NCBI GenBank assembly: GCA_964036195.1
Contig: OZ038457.1
Span: 4,746,635 to 4,810,634, forward strand
Origin: Sphaerolaimus hirsutus
Taxonomy: Eukaryota > Nematoda > Chromadorea > Monhysterida > Sphaerolaimidae
DNA: 64,000 nucleotides
Direction: 5' to 3'
Under the pieces are notes generated by a model that was given only the letters and a program-made list of their open reading frames with translations, was not told the origin of the DNA and searched no databases. Shown piece after piece: positions 60,801 to 64,000 of the stretch (its first letter is position 1; the number at the start of each line of letters is the position of its first letter). The position numbers and the translations under genes are program-made.

Positions 60801-63785
60801 AAAAATGCTGAATTTTGTCATTTTTCGATGTTGTGGCGAAATGTGCAAATTGTGCGATTCTAGCATTGGAAATGTGTTTGTCAAAGTTGATGTGTCGATT
60901 ATGCCACCCAAGGCAGTGAAATTGTTTCGTGTGTCTAGTGTTATATTCAACATTTCTATTTTATTTGGTTTAAGAATTGTGGATTTATCAACATAGACTA
61001 AATTTTTCGAAAAACCATGTGTTTTGTTGTCATGTGATTCATAATTTGTCCAATCAGATTCAATTATTGGTCCCTGGCACCATTTGACAGCTGCCTGATC
61101 AGATGTAGTAAATAATTCATGTTTAAGTTGAAATGATTTGTATTTTTGGTTTTGATAATATTTGCATAGTATGTCATCAAGGTGTAGTTTACTGATTAAA
61201 TCATTTCCAATTAGAACTGTAGGAATCGCAGTTTTAGACATATTCACAAGAAAGTTGCAAATGGCATGTGTTAGCCGATTTTTGTGTTGATTATAGTATG
61301 CAACTGGTAGCCAGGCTGAGTTCAATTCACCTGGATCAGTTGTAGAGCTTACTTGCCGTAATATAAAAGAAGATGGCGTCACATGAAGCGAAGGAAATTT
61401 TTGTTTAATTGATTCAAATAGACCATATGGAATTATTGACTTCACAGCGCCAGGGTCCAATATTGCATGTTGTAGAAGGCCGAAAATATATATTGGAAAT
61501 TTTATCAATGTTCCAATTGTATTATTGACTAAACCCAAATTTTGTGTGGAAACTGGTGGTTCAATCGAACTAGAATTTATTTGCGAATTTTGAACCGTAA
61601 TTTTATCAACCGAATTTTGAGGCATAATTTTGTCAACCGAATTTGTCATCTTATCAAATGAGCATGTTTTCTCAATCACACTGGATGGGTCAATTTCTGT
61701 CTCACATTTCATTCTTGAAGTTTTTGTCTTCTTCTTCAGTTTCTGCATGCACGTCATTAAAATCGTCGCGGTCATGGGTGTCTTCTTCATCTGAGATTGA
61801 GATGTTGATGAATTAAGTGGAAAGGAATCATGAACAGTTGAATTTTTACCTTCCGGTGTCTCCGTTTCATCGTTGTTGTTGCCATCGAAGTCGCCCATGC
61901 CCATGAAGTCGCAGACTGTTTCAGCAATTTTCGTTTGTAACTCAGGGGGCAACTCTTGAGCTTGATCTGCAAACTCAGTCATAAATGTCTGCAATGTGGT
62001 AGTTGTTTTTTCTGCTTTTTTTGGAAAAGTAGTGTTATGTGTTGGTGAGGGTCCAGTGGTTCGGACACCACTGTAACCAGCATTCACAGGTAACTTTTCA
62101 CCTGTGGAATTGGCATTTTCTGATTTTGCAAATTTGGCATGAAACAGTAATTTGTTCCGTTTGAAACAGTCAGACTTTTTATGACCTCCATGCCCGGGGA
62201 AATCGCACCTTTCGTTGTCAGGTGTGGCGTTGAATTTTGAGCGGTCGAATTTTTTAAATTTATCACTTGTATTTGTAAATTTTCTGTCAAATTTTCGATC
62301 AAATTTGTGTGTGTTTTCCGCCGAAGTGTCTGAGACTAACCCAGAGTCAGCCATCTCTCGTGTATAGAGATCTAATTGCAAAGCTAATTCTCTCGGTTCT
62401 GTGTATTTTCCAGCTGATAATTCTCTTTTCAGGGAGAAAATGTAGTTTGTATTGTATTTGTTAGTGGAGATGTTCCTCAACAAATGATTACTGACATATT
62501 TTTTCCAAGAATCTGATGGCATTGAATCCATTATTTCATGTGGTAGTTTAGCGAGCAGTCGCGCACAAAATTGCATGGCTGTTTCTATTGGTTTTTGTGT
62601 TAGGCGTTGCCATTCAATCATGTTCATTCTTCTGTCAAAGGGATGATAGAGGGAATCTAATTCTTTCAATGCCAATTTGTAATTGTTTTTTTGTTCGTCA
62701 GAAAATGTTTTGTAAATATCTTTGGCCGATTTTTTCAATTTTGATTGGAAAATTAATTTCCAAATGGCAGACCAAAAGTGTTCAGGAAACAACGTTATGT
62801 TGCAAACAATTGAATTTTTCCATTCTCTGAAACTTTCATCTTTTCCACCCTCGAATGTAGACATTTGGGTAAGCAAAAGTTGTAGGGTAGTTGCCAAAGT
62901 TGAATCTAATTCGGATAGAGTTGACATGGACTTTGAACTTTTGGAAGTACAGGCATTTGTGGTCATGTTCTCAACATTGACAATGTCGCTTTTCAAGTCG
63001 GTTGTGGAATTTTGAGTCGATTTATTTACCTTCATTTGTAAATCCAAAGTGAGTGTTTTCAAATGGTTCACCGTGTCGGCTAGCTCATGTACGTTTTCCA
63101 TAACCTGTTGTTGTGTTTCAGTGATTGGAGCAAGGTGTCGATCGATTTTCGAGTCCATTAGTTCATTTATTGAAGATTTGGTATTTTCTACTGTATGTCC
63201 AATTATCGATTCGACAGCGGTCAAGAGACGATTTTCGATGTGTTCTAATCCGCTAGATAATTTTCTGTCGATCATGATTTCCATGTTTGTGAATAGGTGG
63301 TCGTAACTGCCCTCATTCACGGAATCCACTGACAAGATTTCATTCGGATCGCCAAAAACTTCGCGAGAAGAATCATTGTTATTTGAACCGTCAAGTGGTG
63401 GCAAATTATTTGGGTTTATCAACTGGAGCGGTCTGGATGCGGTTTCTGCCGTGGCCAAAGACATGTGATCGTCGGAGGAATCATTGTCTCGATTATTAGT
63501 TTTTTGTGGCCGTAAACGCTGCTCATGAGCGGCAAAAAACTGATTGTCGGTCATCCCATTTGAAACATTTGGATGCCTTGTTCTAGTGTGATGGGCAGGC
63601 AAATCAAGGTCCTGATTGTCGGCATTCTCACCTTGAGAAGCCATGATCGCAAAAACCGCCAAAACCCTTACCACAAAACTTACGGAACCAAAGTGCCGAC
63701 TACTATTTTTTATCATGGGGTAGTGCCCAGAGTTTCGATCGACTGCTATTTTTTTAAATGGGGCAGTGCCCACCAGGTCCACCAT
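57810..63785 (-). CDS. Gypsy-2 gag-pol polyprotein (up to 1991 residues)
   Basis: One open frame. The first ATG overlaps the LTR edge, and a second at about 63642 (MASQGENADNQDLDLPAH) is a likelier gag start. Domains: a gag capsid-like region (about residues 310-480), one CCHC-like knuckle at about 528 with Pro in place of the second Cys (CDFPGHGGHKKSDC), a protease motif ILDPGAV at about 775 (DPG where DSG/DTG is usual), reverse transcriptase with YLDD at about 1271, RNase H (LQTDAS at about 1428), an integrase zinc domain (HSGIYGSHS..CDTC), and a DDE core with D at about 1720, D at about 1778 and E at about 1815. The order PR-RT-RH-IN is that of Ty3/gypsy. No chromodomain. The open frame suggests a potentially active copy. 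Confidence 0.95.
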   Translation of the reverse strand: MVDLVGTAPFKKIAVDRNSGHYPMIKNSSRHFGSVSFVVRVLAVFAIMASQGENADNQDLDLPAHHTRTRHPNVSNGMTDNQFFAAHEQRLRPQKTNNRDNDSSDDHMSLATAETASRPLQLINPNNLPPLDGSNNNDSSREVFGDPNEILSVDSVNEGSYDHLFTNMEIMIDRKLSSGLEHIENRLLTAVESIIGHTVENTKSSINELMDSKIDRHLAPITETQQQVMENVHELADTVNHLKTLTLDLQMKVNKSTQNSTTDLKSDIVNVENMTTNACTSKSSKSMSTLSELDSTLATTLQLLLTQMSTFEGGKDESFREWKNSIVCNITLFPEHFWSAIWKLIFQSKLKKSAKDIYKTFSDEQKNNYKLALKELDSLYHPFDRRMNMIEWQRLTQKPIETAMQFCARLLAKLPHEIMDSMPSDSWKKYVSNHLLRNISTNKYNTNYIFSLKRELSAGKYTEPRELALQLDLYTREMADSGLVSDTSAENTHKFDRKFDRKFTNTSDKFKKFDRSKFNATPDNERCDFPGHGGHKKSDCFKRNKLLFHAKFAKSENANSTGEKLPVNAGYSGVRTTGPSPTHNTTFPKKAEKTTTTLQTFMTEFADQAQELPPELQTKIAETVCDFMGMGDFDGNNNDETETPEGKNSTVHDSFPLNSSTSQSQMKKTPMTATILMTCMQKLKKKTKTSRMKCETEIDPSSVIEKTCSFDKMTNSVDKIMPQNSVDKITVQNSQINSSSIEPPVSTQNLGLVNNTIGTLIKFPIYIFGLLQHAILDPGAVKSIIPYGLFESIKQKFPSLHVTPSSFILRQVSSTTDPGELNSAWLPVAYYNQHKNRLTHAICNFLVNMSKTAIPTVLIGNDLISKLHLDDILCKYYQNQKYKSFQLKHELFTTSDQAAVKWCQGPIIESDWTNYESHDNKTHGFSKNLVYVDKSTILKPNKIEMLNITLDTRNNFTALGGIIDTSTLTNTFPMLESHNLHISPQHRKMTKFSIFVLNEAKFPITLRKNMKIGHCHPYNEIFKFTEIDTYTATPWPTPPDWTPPTPPFPIDPQDRFEHIRNTLPQSKQINLNKNQSEKFWSMIKSFHDIFSCGEFDVGMTSLVKHYIRTDPAQKPVKQPVRYESTEKRQYIVDTIENMLQQGIIEACDSPWASPISVAKKGDGGWRLVIDYRLLNNLTLTQSWPLPQIGHILTELGGRKIFSSLDLKHGFYNIPLGDEFTKDVTAFVCSQGQYRFLRTPMGASGSPASFQKLMTIMLRGLCEDHTKRWVRAYLDDILISSDNVDQHLTHIEKVFNRLRWAGLKLGPKKCLFLVEKLRYLGHDISSSGIEPAFDRISAVRKQPKPSTKQDLRRFLGKTTTFAHFIPRYSEIAAPLTDAIHGKYSKMGADSISWSPEMDQAWEKLNQILTSPPLLAHPDYYSNNPFILQTDASKQGLSAVLLQESKEDHKIHPIAFISKRIHAQYKNWSAAQLEALAIAYALRRLSPLIEGQPVVLQTDNRGVVDAFKSPHASILERWAMYLQNRIVRIEHRSANLNQVADQLSRNPVDEINGNEDLTKSAKLIDTLPYLQPVDALHSKTIEKLDITMPFDWKTEQEKDPMITKMKNQIEMNMEPVEHSNMKLQNNILMIKNPSGSYVPLVPCHLRQQFLNEFHSGIYGSHSAAKGTAMLLTNFGMWPEVNKDIQNYCQNCDTCQKFKYHSTLPTELHVVPNPDEPFHTIHMDICQMPKFQRFNYFLLVIDSLTRYVVTVPLPNKSSISIAKALERYVYTIFGPPAILIADNAKEFDGKPMVNLNKKFMIQMKHIHAYRPQSNGLAERAIQSIVQILRTELQNNTDWVTLLPLATLKYNISTNRITGAPPFLLIFTRMPRHTVFIPPIEQAASNYNTAKLWRSAQRLSTAVREKYAKWFNKNESNNTRIEPGNSVMMKNVTDNKLHARNLGPYEVVSIKNGFATLKSLTKLNQEKEKNFENKSTKNDTFDCHESLLFRISNSI

Positions 63786-63935
63786 GTAGAATTATCCAAT
63801 TCCAAAGGATTTTGCACTTTTATTCGGTTATCGTAAGCTGCTTATTTTATCACATTTAACATTTTTATATCACACAGTGAGAAGACAAGACACTATCTCA
63901 TTTCACGGAATATCACTTCAATCATCATATCAACA
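63785..63935 (-). repeat. Gypsy-2 5' LTR
   Basis: The identical partner of 53616-53766. In element sense it is followed at once by TGGTGGACCTGGTGGGCA, where a primer site belongs. I do not recognise a tRNA 3' end matching it. A mirrored GGGCACTGCCCCAT / GGGCACTACCCCAT direct repeat follows. Confidence 0.95.
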
Positions 63936-64000
63936 GGCTCAATTCTCTGTTTTCTGTTTCAGCCAAACTGGTAAACATGCATGCAGATTCTCAATTATGT
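63936..64000. other. Resumption of the interrupted repeat; right edge of window
   Basis: GGCTC at 63936-63940 is the right target duplication. The sequence that follows is the same Pyr-rich repeat as 53412-53615. A TGTTTCAG acceptor-like site at about 63955-63962 precedes CCAAACTG, then GTAAAC. It is too short to judge as an SMC1 exon. Confidence 0.5.

Larger units (their letters stand above)
53616..63935 (-). mobile_element. Gypsy-2: complete young Ty3/gypsy element with two accessory genes
   Basis: 10,320 bp, coding on the - strand, with identical 151-bp LTRs and a GGCTC duplication. In element order: LTR, gag-pol (63785 or 63642 to 57810), a spacer, an antisense six-exon gene (55754-57229, +), a sense five-exon gene (55412-53808, -), a purine tract and the LTR. 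The order and strands match Gypsy-1. The identical LTRs and long open frame say the insertion is very recent. It lies in an SMC1 intron, antisense to SMC1. Confidence 0.95.

Noticed and set aside
63767-63784. A tRNA assignment for the Gypsy-2 primer site
   Set aside because: TGGTGGACCTGGTGGGCA agrees with tRNA-Ala-type ends only in its first seven bases. Self-priming or an unusual tRNA remain open.

Overview
This is a eukaryotic, invertebrate-type genome segment. It has spliced genes with short GT..AG introns, LTR retrotransposons and very many small DNA transposons. Four host genes are seen. They are an omega-class glutathione transferase (30131-33442, +), thymidylate synthase (33962-39731, -), an unassigned multi-exon gene (41713-44728, -) and the first 747 codons of cohesin subunit SMC1 (45487-53356, +, running off the right edge). 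I cannot name the phylum safely. The exon chains for GSTO, TYMS and SMC1 keep frame at every junction, so their models are well supported.

Left third (1-18075): the 3' part of a Ty3/gypsy element in + orientation (Gypsy-1), split by a complete BEL/Pao element in - orientation (863-13473). The BEL element has 1312-bp LTRs that differ at only two positions I could find, an ACCAA target duplication, a perfect 18-base primer site for tRNA-Ser(UGA), a 1920-residue gag-pol frame and an envelope-like glycoprotein broken by frame changes. Right of the insertion Gypsy-1 resumes with the integrase tail. It then carries an antisense intron-containing gene, a sense intron-containing gene with an RGG-like tract, a further small spliced ORF and a candidate 3' LTR.

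Middle (18076-30130): no host gene. It is a nest of foldback elements, TIR elements, minisatellites and hAT-like non-autonomous elements, several with exact 8-bp target duplications. The same families fill the introns of the four host genes. TYMS intron 3 consists from splice site to splice site of one foldback element.

Right end (53616-63935): a complete young Ty3/gypsy element (Gypsy-2, - orientation) sits in an SMC1 intron. Its 151-bp LTRs are identical, its target duplication is GGCTC and its gag-pol frame of about 1990 residues is open. Between pol and the 3' LTR it carries the same kind of module as Gypsy-1: one antisense multi-exon gene and one sense multi-exon gene, divergently transcribed. 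The two sense proteins are recognisably related (CxxC, coiled coil, W-IH-R-RL block, RGG-like tract). The two antisense proteins are not clearly alike.

The most interesting candidate system is therefore a Ty3/gypsy lineage that mobilises a two-gene accessory cassette with its introns still in place. This implies that genomic RNA escapes splicing of the sense gene, and that the antisense gene is made from its own promoter.
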